A DNA stretch of 42,932 nucleotides, taken from contig DASCNA010000109.1 in assembly GCA_036011305.1 (NCBI GenBank), positions 1 to 42,932 on the forward strand, written 5' to 3'. A program made the translations under genes and the position numbers. The notes below the pieces were generated by a model. That model was not told where the DNA came from, searched no databases, and saw only the letters and a list, made by a program, of their open reading frames with translations. Shown here piece after piece: positions 1-8,775 of this stretch (its first letter is position 1; each line of letters begins with the position of its first letter). The stretch comes from DASCNA01 sp036011305. Its GTDB lineage: Bacteria > Verrucomicrobiota > Lentisphaeria > Victivallales > GWF2-38-69.

Positions 1-64
1 ATTACGAGGTACTTCATAAATATTATTTACATTTACTGCTGGAATCACTGAATTATCATTTATA

Positions 65-448
65 TTGAACTCTATTTTAATAATTTGCTTTTTAATATTT
101 TCTATAGCAGCGGTTCTTCTACAACTTCCAAGTAGCACATCTGTTAACGCATATGCAGATGAAAATATATTTTACTATTTTTTGACGATTGTTGTTTTTT
201 CAGATTTAGTTGTTCTTTCCATTTTTAATTTAAAAGTTCTTATAATAAGAATAAAAATAAAAGCTGACGATAAAAGATTCTCAACAGTCACCTTTATTTT
301 GTTAATTGCTTATATGATAATTTTTCAACCTTTTAACTGTTTTGATTTTAATGTTTTATATTGGTCAATTATTAATATTATAGGAGCATTGTTTGCATCA
401 GTTGTACTGATCAGAATAGGAACTATAGACTTTGCAAGAAAAAATTAA
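65..448 (+). CDS. small hypothetical membrane protein (doubtful)
   Basis: I do not recognise this 127-residue protein. It is strongly hydrophobic, with about four predicted membrane segments (roughly residues 3-21, 36-58, 73-90 and 98-118), so if real it is an integral membrane protein. The only available start is a TTG at 65. The frame is open upstream only back to a stop at 17-19, and no ribosome-binding site is visible, so the gene may be a fragment of something larger that was lost. Its 3' end overlaps the oppositely oriented small ORF at 398-649 by about 50 bases, so one of the two may be spurious. The four regular hydrophobic stretches favour a real or once-real membrane protein. Confidence 0.35.
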   Translation: MNSILIICFLIFSIAAVLLQLPSSTSVNAYADENIFYYFLTIVVFSDLVVLSIFNLKVLIIRIKIKADDKRFSTVTFILLIAYMIIFQPFNCFDFNVLYWSIINIIGALFASVVLIRIGTIDFARKN

Positions 449-649
449 ATAAAATTTCATATATGCTATATTTCTATTCTTTTTTGCAGCCACTTCTATT
501 TTTCCAGCTTCAATATTACTAAATCCGGCACTAAGTATTATATTTTCAAAATTTTGAACGCAAATCGAATATATATTACTGTTTTTTATTTTAAGAATTT
601 TTTTATATGTTCCATTAATCTTGTTCAGTATTAATGATTTAAAACTCAT
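398..649 (-). CDS. small hypothetical protein, possible methyltransferase-tail remnant
   Basis: This 83-residue ORF is not a recognised family. It has a good ribosome-binding site (GAGGT, about 6 bases before the ATG), which argues for translation. The middle (residues 33-58, with the run ILSAGFSNIE) resembles the C-terminal strand-helix of class I SAM-dependent methyltransferases, but no SAM-binding motif is present. It may be the residue of a deleted methyltransferase or an unrelated short protein. It converges on and overlaps the hydrophobic ORF at 65-448. The last 20 or so residues look like random read-through. Confidence 0.4.
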   Translation of the reverse strand: MSFKSLILNKINGTYKKILKIKNSNIYSICVQNFENIILSAGFSNIEAGKIEVAAKKNRNIAYMKFYLIFSCKVYSSYSDQYN

Positions 650-751
650 AATTATAACCTCTATTGTCTTGAGAACATATGAGTTCTACTACTTGCTAGA
701 TTTGCTGTTAACCTCTATAAGTTTTTTCTCTTTACATTTATATTTTTAATC

Positions 752-787
752 CGTAAACTAATCACAATTTAAATAAATTAGCTTACG
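752..787. terminator. hairpin downstream of the C45 gene
   Basis: An 11-base arm at 752-762 pairs with 777-787 with one mismatch (CGTAAACTAAT against ATTAGCTTACG). It lies about 20 bases past the stop of the minus-strand gene ending at 806. It lacks a clean T-run on the minus strand, so termination is only a guess. It could equally protect the mRNA 3' end. Confidence 0.35.
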
Positions 788-805
788 AATTAATACGTTA
801 TATTC

Positions 806-1987
806 TCAATTAAAAAAATTGTTTAAATCGATCGAAATCCAATTGGTTGATTTTGGGATTCTGAATTGTAACTCTCTTTTTGCCGGAAGTGATATAACCT
901 GCCATACAGTAACTACACTGGTTACAGAATTCTCTTTAAAAACAGAGACACCTTTACTCAGAACATCATTTTTATCAAATAGAGGTTCATCCAATATTTC
1001 TTTAATTTTAACGCAGTCTATTTTTCCTTTGTTATTTTTTGCCAATTTTAAGATATTTTGTCTTCTAGCATCTGAAAACCATCCAGAAGGAGATGGCAAT
1101 GGTGTAATTCCCCATGCAGGATCATAGAATTGATTAACAGCAGCAATTACCCCTTCTTTAGCATCAACACTTCTCTTTTTTGACCCAATTGTAGCATTTT
1201 CCAGATAGAAAGCTTTTTCAGGAGATGCACCCATTATAGTTAATGGAAAGCTTGCTCTTGTCATATTGATTCTAGCTTCGAAAGTTGCAAGAGTATCAGA
1301 ATCAAACATAGCACTTGTTATCTCATTGAAAATACTTGGACGATTTGAATAAATAATATTACCTTCAGTCCCAGTTCCTGTGTTCTCTTGAGTATAAATA
1401 CCCTTATTGTTCATTGCGTCAAAAAAATAAATCATCCCACTAAAAGTAAAGCCCGCTACCTGATTACTTCCATCCGTCGGTTTGCAAACTAAAAGTGTTG
1501 CATACTTTTCAGCCCAGGATTTATGTGGAAAGTGAAAATCAAGGTTTCTCAAAGTATATAATTCTTTGTCTTTTGTGTAATCGCCCCATATTGCCATTGA
1601 TGTACATGCTACAGCACAAGTACTGAAAGCACCAAGCTTTCTGGCAATAAAAATAGCATTGTGGCTTTCATTCAGAAGTGTCAATTCAATTATAGTTAAC
1701 CCTGTAGGTAAAGAAATACCTATTATTAATTCCTGTTGTCTTTTAGAGTAACCATTCCAGTATGATGCAATATATTCAATTAATTGTTCATATGTAAATA
1801 TTTTACTGTCTACAAACTGTTCTATTACCATTTCATGATAACATTTTATTATTTTATCTTTTAAAAGTTTTCCATATTGAATTCCCATCTCGCGGAACGT
1901 TCCGGTAAGTACTGCAATATTTAGACCTTGGTTGTTATAGAGTTTACCTTTTTCGAATTCTTTTTCTATTGTAAGTTGTGTATTCAT
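806..1987 (-). CDS. C45-type Ntn hydrolase (acyltransferase/amidase family)
   Basis: The 393-residue protein belongs to the N-terminal-nucleophile hydrolases related to isopenicillin N acyltransferase (peptidase family C45). This rests on the CTSMAIWG motif at 128-135 followed by LYTLRNLDFHF near 143-153, the usual Cys-Thr nucleophile segment and RNxDF pattern. Cys128 is the probable nucleophile after self-cleavage, with about 127 residues removed as a propeptide. Such enzymes cleave or transfer acyl groups on amides, including N-acyl amino acids, bile-salt-like amides and beta-lactam precursors; the substrate here is unknown. No signal peptide is evident. The ATG has a strong GGAGG site. It is transcribed divergently from the HTH-PAS regulator at 2132, which makes it the likely regulatory target. 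Family confidence is good; substrate is not assignable. Confidence 0.75.
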   Translation of the reverse strand: MNTQLTIEKEFEKGKLYNNQGLNIAVLTGTFREMGIQYGKLLKDKIIKCYHEMVIEQFVDSKIFTYEQLIEYIASYWNGYSKRQQELIIGISLPTGLTIIELTLLNESHNAIFIARKLGAFSTCAVACTSMAIWGDYTKDKELYTLRNLDFHFPHKSWAEKYATLLVCKPTDGSNQVAGFTFSGMIYFFDAMNNKGIYTQENTGTGTEGNIIYSNRPSIFNEITSAMFDSDTLATFEARINMTRASFPLTIMGASPEKAFYLENATIGSKKRSVDAKEGVIAAVNQFYDPAWGITPLPSPSGWFSDARRQNILKLAKNNKGKIDCVKIKEILDEPLFDKNDVLSKGVSVFKENSVTSVVTVWQVISLPAKRELQFRIPKSTNWISIDLNNFFN

Positions 1988-2054
1988 TTTTATACCTCCA
2001 GTTTAATCGTTTTTGCTTAGTATCAAGATATACCAGGACAATAGGTATTGACAT

Positions 2055-2083
2055 TTGAATTATTGATTATTTCATATTATAAT
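2055..2083 (+). promoter_or_regulatory. sigma70-type promoter of the HTH-PAS regulator
   Basis: TTGAAT at 2055-2060 is followed after 17 bases by a perfect TATAAT at 2078-2083, giving a predicted transcription start near 2090, about 40 bases before the preferred ATG at 2132. Confidence 0.55.
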
Positions 2084-2099
2084 TACGTCATAATTACGT
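2079..2099. promoter_or_regulatory. candidate operator: 10-base direct repeat at the transcription start
   Basis: ATAATTACGT occurs twice, at 2079-2088 and 2090-2099. The 11-base period is one helical turn, so both copies face the same side of the DNA. They overlap the -10 box and predicted start of the regulator gene and lie in the divergent region shared with the C45 hydrolase. This is where an autorepressor would bind. Binding by the adjacent HTH protein is inferred. Confidence 0.45.
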
Positions 2100-2131
2100 A
2101 TATATAGCTATATATGAGTAAAGGACGTATT

Positions 2132-3577
2132 ATGTTTAATTATAAAAAAGCTAAAGAGTTAAGAAAAACTTCAAAAATATCCCAGACTAAGCTGGCAAAA
2201 TTATTAGGTAAAAATATAAGAACAATTCAACACTGGGAAGGCGGAGAGAGAAAACCTGGCAGTTCTGATATCAGAGTAATAGCCAAAATTTTAAATGTAA
2301 ATGTTAATATAATAAGCGATTTGGAGGAATTAGAGTACAATATCAGCCTGCATAGCTTTCAGAAAGAAGACGTAGCAAGTATAACTGTAGAAAATTTTGA
2401 AGGTCATCTCACTATGAGAGATAAAGCTTATATCAAAGAGATTAATAAGAAGCTCAATAATCATCAAAGAGAACGGCTTAAACTAATGCGCGAGACGGAT
2501 AGATACAAAGATTTAATTAATTCACTGAGTTATTATATATATAGAAAAGATGAGAAACTTAACTTTTCCTTTATAAATAATGTTTATCTACAACTACTTA
2601 ATAAGCTTGAATCAGAATTACTTGGAAAAAATAACTCTCAAATATTTAATTCCGACGACTCTAATGTTCTTACTGAACTTGAAAGAAAAGTATTGAACGG
2701 AGAAATAATAACTAATGAAAAAATTTACATACCAGGGAGCAATAGAAAACAGCAAGGATTGTTTTCATCCACTCCAATCATAGAGAGGAATGGAGCTATC
2801 ACTGGGATCAATGTGTCTATTGAAGATATAAGCAGTACATTGCAGGTTAAAAAAGAGAATGAACTGTTGGAAAATATTGTCAATAAAGCTGACGATTTTT
2901 TATGGATAAAACAATTTAACGGCAGAATTTGGCATTATGAATTTATCAGTGAAGCAATAGTAAACATTTCCGGCCATTATGCAGACAAACTGTATGTTAA
3001 CAGTGATTTTTGGATTAACAATATTGTGCTTTCAGAAGAGAGAGAATTTGTAAGGTCACAATATAAAATGGATAAATACTCAATTAAATATAAGATTATT
3101 ACAGTTAATGGCAGAACAAAATACATACACGAAAAAGGTTATAAATTTGATAATATAAAATTTGGTTTAATTTCAGATATAACCAATGAAACAATGCTTC
3201 AGAAAGACAGAAATCTTCTGTTGGATGTAATAGATGTTTTGCCTGATACGATGTGGGTTTCAGATAATTACGGGACAAGGTATTGTGCTATAAGCAAATC
3301 TATTAAAAATATATTTGGAATTTCTGCTGAGGAGTTTAAAAAGTCGCAGTATTCTATATTAAAATTTATACATCCTGATGATAAAGCGAAAGTAGAAAAT
3401 TGGTTTAAACATAGATTTGAATGGTGGGAACAGAAAAATAAACAAACAGATAAAACAATATTCAGAGTTTTAATCAAAAAAAAAATAAAAACTATCGAAG
3501 CTTCAATTATTTCTACTGCAGATTTTAAAAAAAGAGGAATACGTTTCGGAATATTTAAAGATATTACTAAGAAATAA
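2132..3577 (+). CDS. XRE-family HTH regulator with three PAS domains
   Basis: The start at 2132 is preferred over the upstream ATG at 2114: an AAAGGA site at 2120-2125 is correctly spaced, and the paralogue at 18610 begins with the same MFN. The 481-residue product has an N-terminal XRE-type helix-turn-helix (about 3-58, with NIRTIQHWEGG). A charged linker follows (about 80-120), then three PAS-like segments at roughly 122-235, 240-345 and 360-481, each ending in an IxDI/T signature. There is no kinase, GGDEF or sigma54-activation domain, so it looks like a one-component sensor whose PAS domains bind a small molecule or cofactor and control DNA binding. It sits divergently from the C45 hydrolase and shares its upstream region. 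Ligand unknown. Confidence 0.75.
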   Translation: MFNYKKAKELRKTSKISQTKLAKLLGKNIRTIQHWEGGERKPGSSDIRVIAKILNVNVNIISDLEELEYNISLHSFQKEDVASITVENFEGHLTMRDKAYIKEINKKLNNHQRERLKLMRETDRYKDLINSLSYYIYRKDEKLNFSFINNVYLQLLNKLESELLGKNNSQIFNSDDSNVLTELERKVLNGEIITNEKIYIPGSNRKQQGLFSSTPIIERNGAITGINVSIEDISSTLQVKKENELLENIVNKADDFLWIKQFNGRIWHYEFISEAIVNISGHYADKLYVNSDFWINNIVLSEEREFVRSQYKMDKYSIKYKIITVNGRTKYIHEKGYKFDNIKFGLISDITNETMLQKDRNLLLDVIDVLPDTMWVSDNYGTRYCAISKSIKNIFGISAEEFKKSQYSILKFIHPDDKAKVENWFKHRFEWWEQKNKQTDKTIFRVLIKKKIKTIEASIISTADFKKRGIRFGIFKDITKK

Positions 3578-3610
3578 ACCTATAGAAATTTATCTACAGG
3601 TTTATTTCTT
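3569..3610. terminator. bidirectional terminator
   Basis: A perfect 13-bp stem (AAGAAATAAACCT at 3569-3581, AGGTTTATTTCTT at 3598-3610) with a 16-base loop lies between the converging regulator (stop at 3575-3577, inside the stem) and the sugar-porter gene. AT-rich flanks on both sides fit use in both directions. Confidence 0.6.
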
Positions 3611-3631
3611 ATTTCAGAAAGTTTTTTAATA

Positions 3632-5080
3632 TCATTTTACCTGATTAGCATCAGAAGGATCGAATTTTCCCAAATCTTTAAGCTTCTTACCTTTTTTAAG
3701 GTTAAACTCAATTTCTTCTAATGAAATACCTTTTGTTTCAGGAACAAAAAATTTCAGGAACAGAATTGCCAAACCGCAAAATACCGCAAAAAGAATAAAG
3801 ATAGAGTAGTTACCGAAGAGATGCATAAAAGTAAGTGAATATCCCATCACCATAGCTGCAAATGTCCAGTTAACCATTGTAGTAAGCGTCATACCTATTT
3901 CACGCCCCTCTATAGGAAAAATTTCAGAACAGACAAGCCAGACACAAGGGCCCCATGAAAAAGCAAATCCTAAGACATAAACCACAGCAGAGATAAGCAG
4001 AATTACTTTAGGAACGCTTCCTATCAATGAAGGATCTGTAACATTACCAATTGCAAGAAATGATAAACCTGCAGTAACCATGGATATACCCATTACTGCA
4101 GCTCCTATATACATAAGTTTTTTTCTTCCCCATCTTTCAACAAGCCAGATAGCAGGAATTGTAAACAGCATTAACACAGTTGGAACAATCATCATGGCTA
4201 CTAAACCGTGCATTCCGGCATAACCGAATATCGTAGGAGCATAATAAACCATCAGGTTAATTCCCACGAGCTGCTGAAACACCTGAAGTAAAAGCCCCAC
4301 TATCAAAATCTTAATAAAATATCCTTTAAATACAATAGATTTAAAATTCCTTCCTGAGCCTTTAATTGCTCTTTCAATTTCATCTATTTCAGTATTAATT
4401 TCATCTTCAGAATTGAGAGTCCTGTGAAGTACATTCAATGCTCTATCTTTGTATCCCTTCAGCATTAACCATCTTGGGCTTTCCGGGAGGAAAAATGATC
4501 CTATGAACATTATTGCAGCAAACAGTGCAATAACCAGAAACATCAATGGAAGCGCAGTATGCTCATTTATAAAAATCTTTGCGATATAAACATTTGCAAG
4601 AGAAATCAGAAAAATCCCCATGCAGATCATCAATTGGAAGAGTGTCCCCATAGCACCGCGAATAGAAGAAGGTGCTGTTTCGGACAAATATAACGGCACT
4701 ACAAAAGAAGCTACTCCCACTGCAAATCCTAAACCGAAACGACATGCACTAAGTATGGATATAGGAGGAAGAAAAGCAGAAATAATCGACATAGCTACAA
4801 ACAGAAAACCCGCAAATACCAAACTTTTTTTTCGCCCTAGAAACCTTGCAAAGAAACCTGAAAGCAAAGCACCTACTACACCTCCAGTTGCAAGAATTGC
4901 AGCATAATCTTCTCCGCCCTGTGTTCCGAGGTGATAAACCTTTTCAATTGTAGGAAGGGAGTTTGCAATAAATCCCTGATCCAATCCGAATAAAAGTCCA
5001 CCTAACGCAGCAATTATGCAAACTAAAATTACTATGGCTTTATATCCGCCTTTACTAGATACTTCAATATTTTTCCCCAT
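3632..5080 (-). CDS. sugar porter-type MFS transporter
   Basis: A 482-residue, 12-helix major facilitator protein of the sugar porter family (XylE/GalP/GLUT type), expected to carry a monosaccharide with protons across the inner membrane. Signatures are LPESPRWL before the central loop, QQLVGIN in helix 7, and PETKGISLEEIE at the C-terminus, which is the classic PETKG ending. A GTG 9 bases upstream is in frame, but the ATG at 5080 has better spacing from AAGGTGG and gives a start typical for the family. It converges with the HTH-PAS gene. Upstream lies a 432-base divergent region with a perfect palindrome (5196-5212) that may control it. The sugar is not predictable, though the ROK kinase at 29306 could phosphorylate it. 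Confidence 0.85.
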   Translation of the reverse strand: MGKNIEVSSKGGYKAIVILVCIIAALGGLLFGLDQGFIANSLPTIEKVYHLGTQGGEDYAAILATGGVVGALLSGFFARFLGRKKSLVFAGFLFVAMSIISAFLPPISILSACRFGLGFAVGVASFVVPLYLSETAPSSIRGAMGTLFQLMICMGIFLISLANVYIAKIFINEHTALPLMFLVIALFAAIMFIGSFFLPESPRWLMLKGYKDRALNVLHRTLNSEDEINTEIDEIERAIKGSGRNFKSIVFKGYFIKILIVGLLLQVFQQLVGINLMVYYAPTIFGYAGMHGLVAMMIVPTVLMLFTIPAIWLVERWGRKKLMYIGAAVMGISMVTAGLSFLAIGNVTDPSLIGSVPKVILLISAVVYVLGFAFSWGPCVWLVCSEIFPIEGREIGMTLTTMVNWTFAAMVMGYSLTFMHLFGNYSIFILFAVFCGLAILFLKFFVPETKGISLEEIEFNLKKGKKLKDLGKFDPSDANQVK

Positions 5081-5512
5081 CACGGCCACCTTATTAATTA
5101 TTTATAATTTATACATTAATAATTCTCTAATAATGTAATATAAATATAAGGATAATATTTATCCTACAAAAGTGTCATTAATAAATCATAATGTTTGTAG
5201 ATAATATCTACACTTATGACAGCAAAAAAAAATATGCAGACAAATCTTACAATACTGCAGCTAAATATATATATTTATGAATATGTTTCTCGCAATGCAC
5301 TGTCAGCTAATTTGATAGGCTTAATTGCAAACTATAAATTAAAAGCAAAACAATAATCAGAATTTCCTTGAATACAGGTTAATCGTATATTACTATAATT
5401 GTTATAATTTGCACATAATTTTACGTTTTTGAACTATGGGACAGAGCATTTTACACACAGAATAACTTTACTTAAATTATTAAATTAATAAATTAATAAG
5501 GGAGATGTTTTT
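5081..5512. other. gene-free divergent control region
   Basis: This 432-base stretch between the sugar porter and the first POT transporter holds no ORF. It is AT-rich and carries the perfect palindrome at 5196-5212, TATAAT boxes at 5394-5399 and 5403-5408 upstream of the POT gene, and three spaced ATAATT copies (5395, 5404, 5415). The third copy continues into TTACGT, which loosely resembles the repeat at 2079-2099. No confident -35 box was found. Confidence 0.5.
5196..5212. promoter_or_regulatory. perfect 17-base palindrome, candidate operator
   Basis: TGTAGATAATATCTACA is an inverted repeat of two perfect 8-base arms around one central base. It is flanked by a longer imperfect symmetry (TGTCAT near 5173, ATGACA near 5216). 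It lies about 116 bases upstream of the sugar porter start. Its size and form fit a dimeric repressor site; the protein is unknown. Confidence 0.45.
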
Positions 5513-6970
5513 ATGGATGAAATCCACAAAATGAAACGAAGACAGTTTACCGGTATTTTCCTAATGGAGATGTGGGAACGTTTTGCATTTTATTCTTTCA
5601 ATGCACTGTTTGTTCTATTTGCAGTTGCAAATTACTTTACTGAAGCCAAAGCCTATATGGTTTTCGGAATATTTACCGCTTTAGTTTTCGGTTTACCGGT
5701 AATAGGTGGTGTAGTTGCCGACAAAATATTCGGAATCAAACGTTCACTGACACTAGGCGTTTTTGTTTTGATTGCAGGATATATTGTACTTGCTCTTGCC
5801 CATAACCTTCATGTAGTATATTTTGCCCTCGCTCTTATTGTCGTTGGTGAATCTCTTTTCAAACCTAATCCATCTGCATTGATAGGAATGATATATAAAG
5901 ATAATTCATCCGAAGGACAATCTGCTTTTACGTATTACTATATGGCAATTAATATAGGAGCATTTGTTGCCCCTATTACAGCACCTATAATTGCGCATTA
6001 CTTTGATTTTGGAGGAGCTTTCTGGGTAGCAGCAGGCGGTATGATGTTTGCATTCGGTCATTATTACAGCAAAAGAATGCTTTACAAGGACATTAACAAT
6101 AAAGCAGATGGAAGAAATCTTAAATTCTCTAATTTACTCATCACTATTATAATTATTATACTTTTGGTTATTGCATCATATTACATGCTTTCTTTCTCAA
6201 ATATTGCTTTCTTTATAATTTTAATTCTGAGTGTTATTGTTTATCTTTACCTCGCAATAAGTGCATTTACTGTTAAAGAGAGATTCGGTACAATAAAACA
6301 ACTTGTAGGAGTACTGCTTTTTATAATGGGAGTAGTCTGGTTTATCAGTTATAATCAGATGTTTTCAACACTTATACTGTTTGCAGACCATAACGTAAAC
6401 ATGACTTGGTTTGGCATTCATATATCACCAGCCAGCTTCCCAGCATTAGATTCTTTCTGGATATTGGTTCTCGGACCATTTTTAGCAAAAATATATATGA
6501 AAATGGACAGTGGTCCTCATAAGACATATATGTTTGAAAAATTTACTATAGGAATGCTCCTTTGCACAATTGCTTATGTCATTTTAATATGGGCATGTAC
6601 CAACTTTGCACATAACGGATATATTGCAGGTGAATGGATGCTTGTTTATTATTTCTTTGCAGCTTTTGGAGAACTGCTGGTAAGTGCACTTGGACTTGCA
6701 GTTGCCGCACAGTATTTCCCGAAACACAGGATCAGCTTATGTATGGGCGCATGGTTATTAGCTACCGGTTGTTCTTCTGCAATTTCAGGAAAGCTGGCAG
6801 ACCTTGCCGCACTGCCTAAAACTGTAACAAATGCAGTAACAAGCCTTCCTGCATATACTAACTATTTTTACATCTTATTCTATATCTGCCTAATATCATT
6901 TATTATATTCTTAATTATATCAATCCTATTAAGAATGTTGGCTAAAAGAAAGAAAATCGACTTCGCATAA
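5513..6970 (+). CDS. POT/PTR2-family proton-coupled peptide transporter
   Basis: The 485-residue protein has the POT family hallmark ExxER (E19-M-W-E22-R23, followed by FAFYS) in helix 1, used in proton coupling, and 12 or more hydrophobic helices. This family imports di- and tripeptides with protons across the inner membrane. GGVVADKIFG after helix 2 is the MFS loop motif, and FKPNPSALIG near residues 120-130 matches the conserved region after helix 4. The start has a good GGGAG site. A strong terminator follows directly, so it is probably transcribed alone. The next gene encodes an exported carboxypeptidase. A second POT protein is encoded at 32343. Confidence 0.88.
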   Translation: MDEIHKMKRRQFTGIFLMEMWERFAFYSFNALFVLFAVANYFTEAKAYMVFGIFTALVFGLPVIGGVVADKIFGIKRSLTLGVFVLIAGYIVLALAHNLHVVYFALALIVVGESLFKPNPSALIGMIYKDNSSEGQSAFTYYYMAINIGAFVAPITAPIIAHYFDFGGAFWVAAGGMMFAFGHYYSKRMLYKDINNKADGRNLKFSNLLITIIIIILLVIASYYMLSFSNIAFFIILILSVIVYLYLAISAFTVKERFGTIKQLVGVLLFIMGVVWFISYNQMFSTLILFADHNVNMTWFGIHISPASFPALDSFWILVLGPFLAKIYMKMDSGPHKTYMFEKFTIGMLLCTIAYVILIWACTNFAHNGYIAGEWMLVYYFFAAFGELLVSALGLAVAAQYFPKHRISLCMGAWLLATGCSSAISGKLADLAALPKTVTNAVTSLPAYTNYFYILFYICLISFIIFLIISILLRMLAKRKKIDFA

Positions 6971-6993
6971 AATTATCGATTTTGATTATAATC

Positions 6994-7020
6994 AAGGCTG
7001 CTTAATTGCAGCCTTTTTTT
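6994..7020 (+). terminator. intrinsic terminator of the POT gene
   Basis: AAGGCTGC (6994-7001) pairs with GCAGCCTT (7008-7015) around a six-base loop, followed by seven T residues to 7020. It begins 23 bases past the stop at 6970. Confidence 0.85.
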
Positions 7021-7209
7021 ATGTAATTATCTATTTCCTATTTTTCATGACACTTAATCAAAATATTTAATATTGAATAACTACATCTTCTTCTGTATAA
7101 TCTAGTTAAGACAGCTTGTTTTCTTGCTTAAAATAGAATTGATGCATTAATAAGTTTATTGTTTTTGGGGCTAAGTAATCAAAACATACATTATACAGGT
7201 AAATATATC

Positions 7210-8760
7210 ATGATTAATAAATTCATAGTTTCAATTCTCGTTCTGCTATCTGTAAACCTGTGTTTAGCATCAATACTCCATGCAGATCATAATAAAGATG
7301 CTAATAGTAATAAATTGAATTACCATGCTGCAAAAACAAAACATTTCATAACTATTAACAGTAAGAGATTAAACTACAGTACAGTTCCGGGAAGATTACC
7401 TATATATAAACAGATAAAATCTGAGCAAGTTCGATTAACTGATATGAGTTATATTGCATATTTTCTTAAAAATGATGAACTCTCTACTAAAAGGCCAGTC
7501 ACTTTTCTGTTTAATGGTGGCCCTGGAGCCTGCTCAAGCGACATCAATTTTTTGGGAACAGGTCCTAAAATATGCAAAATACATGTTCCAAAAGAATATA
7601 CATTAGAGAAAAAACAGAAACTGGTAAATAACCCTGACACATGGTTACAATTCACTGACCTTGTTTATATTGATGCACCTGGTACTGGCTTCAGTACAGT
7701 AAATGATAAAAATCATTATAAATATGTCTGGGGATGTGATGCTGATGCAAATTGCTTCGCTGAATTTATTTACCTTTTTTTGAAAAGATATAACAGATTT
7801 GAATCACCATACTTTATTGCCGGAGAAAGCTACGGAGGTATTAGAGTTCCTCTAACTGCTTCAAAATTAACAGAAAACTATTCACTTCCTCCGTTAGGGC
7901 TTGTCATGCTCTCCCCAGCGCTCAATTATGGACTCGATGCTAACCTGCAAAATAAAGGTTCAGTTTTTTCATATATAACGGCAGTTCCTACAATGACAAT
8001 AGCTGCTTATACGCATAATAAACTTGATAAAGAGTTACAGAAAAAACCGCTGAAAGATTTAATTAATGAAGTAGAAAAATGGGCCATGAGTGATTATTTA
8101 CATTCTATTATAAGATTAAATTCCCTATCATCTGAAGAAAGGGTTAATCTTGAAAAAGAATTGGTAAAATACACAGGTCTTTCCAATTACATAGTTTCAC
8201 AATACAATTATAAAGTTCCTCTAAATGTTTTTATCGAAAATCTACTTCATGACAAAAATTCTTATTTAAGCCAATACGATTCCAGATGTTATCAAAAGCA
8301 TCCAGACAATTATAAATATTCAGGTGGAGCTGATCCTTATTTTTCAAATACTTCATGGGTTTCAAACGGCACGATTTTCCAGTATTTTATTAGTGAATTA
8401 AAAATTAAAACAAATATCAGATACGAAGTTGTTAATATGGCAGTAGCAGATAACTGGAGTTATCAAAATCCGAATAAAGCAGTTTATGCTCTAGAAGTTC
8501 TTTCAACTCTATATAATCTTCTTACTTCAAATCCATCTATGAAAGCCGTTGTGGGCAGTGGATATTATGATCTATGTATTCCCTATTTCGGACAGACATT
8601 TAATATTGAACAGACATGTATTCCAAATATACTAAAAAACAACCTGATACAGCAGCATTATTTTTCAGGTCATGAAATTTATTCCGACAGCAAAGCAAGA
8701 AAAGAACTCTTCATAAATATGAAAAATTTTTATGCTTCTAGGCTGAAACAGGCTTATTAA
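7210..8760 (+). CDS. exported S10-family serine carboxypeptidase
   Basis: The frame is open from 7159, but the ATG at 7210 gives a clean Sec signal peptide (MINKFIVSILVLLSVNLCLA, cleavage likely after LHA at residue 25), so this start is preferred. The 516-residue product has the S10 carboxypeptidase core: FNGGPGACSS at 101-110 (oxyanion region), NPDTWLQFTDLVYIDAPGTG, the nucleophile Ser207 in GESYGG, Asp454 in GSGYYDLCIPY and His488 in FSGHE. It would act in the periplasm or outside the cell, removing C-terminal residues from peptides. S10 enzymes are best known from eukaryotes, with a minority of bacterial members. Lying just downstream of a dipeptide transporter, it probably supplies amino acids and short peptides. 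All three catalytic residues are present. Confidence 0.85.
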   Translation: MINKFIVSILVLLSVNLCLASILHADHNKDANSNKLNYHAAKTKHFITINSKRLNYSTVPGRLPIYKQIKSEQVRLTDMSYIAYFLKNDELSTKRPVTFLFNGGPGACSSDINFLGTGPKICKIHVPKEYTLEKKQKLVNNPDTWLQFTDLVYIDAPGTGFSTVNDKNHYKYVWGCDADANCFAEFIYLFLKRYNRFESPYFIAGESYGGIRVPLTASKLTENYSLPPLGLVMLSPALNYGLDANLQNKGSVFSYITAVPTMTIAAYTHNKLDKELQKKPLKDLINEVEKWAMSDYLHSIIRLNSLSSEERVNLEKELVKYTGLSNYIVSQYNYKVPLNVFIENLLHDKNSYLSQYDSRCYQKHPDNYKYSGGADPYFSNTSWVSNGTIFQYFISELKIKTNIRYEVVNMAVADNWSYQNPNKAVYALEVLSTLYNLLTSNPSMKAVVGSGYYDLCIPYFGQTFNIEQTCIPNILKNNLIQQHYFSGHEIYSDSKARKELFINMKNFYASRLKQAY

Positions 8761-8775
8761 TTATAAATAAATAAG

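Noticed and set aside
819..1127. Plus-strand ORF of 102 codons opposite the C45 gene
   Set aside because: Antisense shadow of a well-supported gene; no ribosome-binding site or family resemblance.
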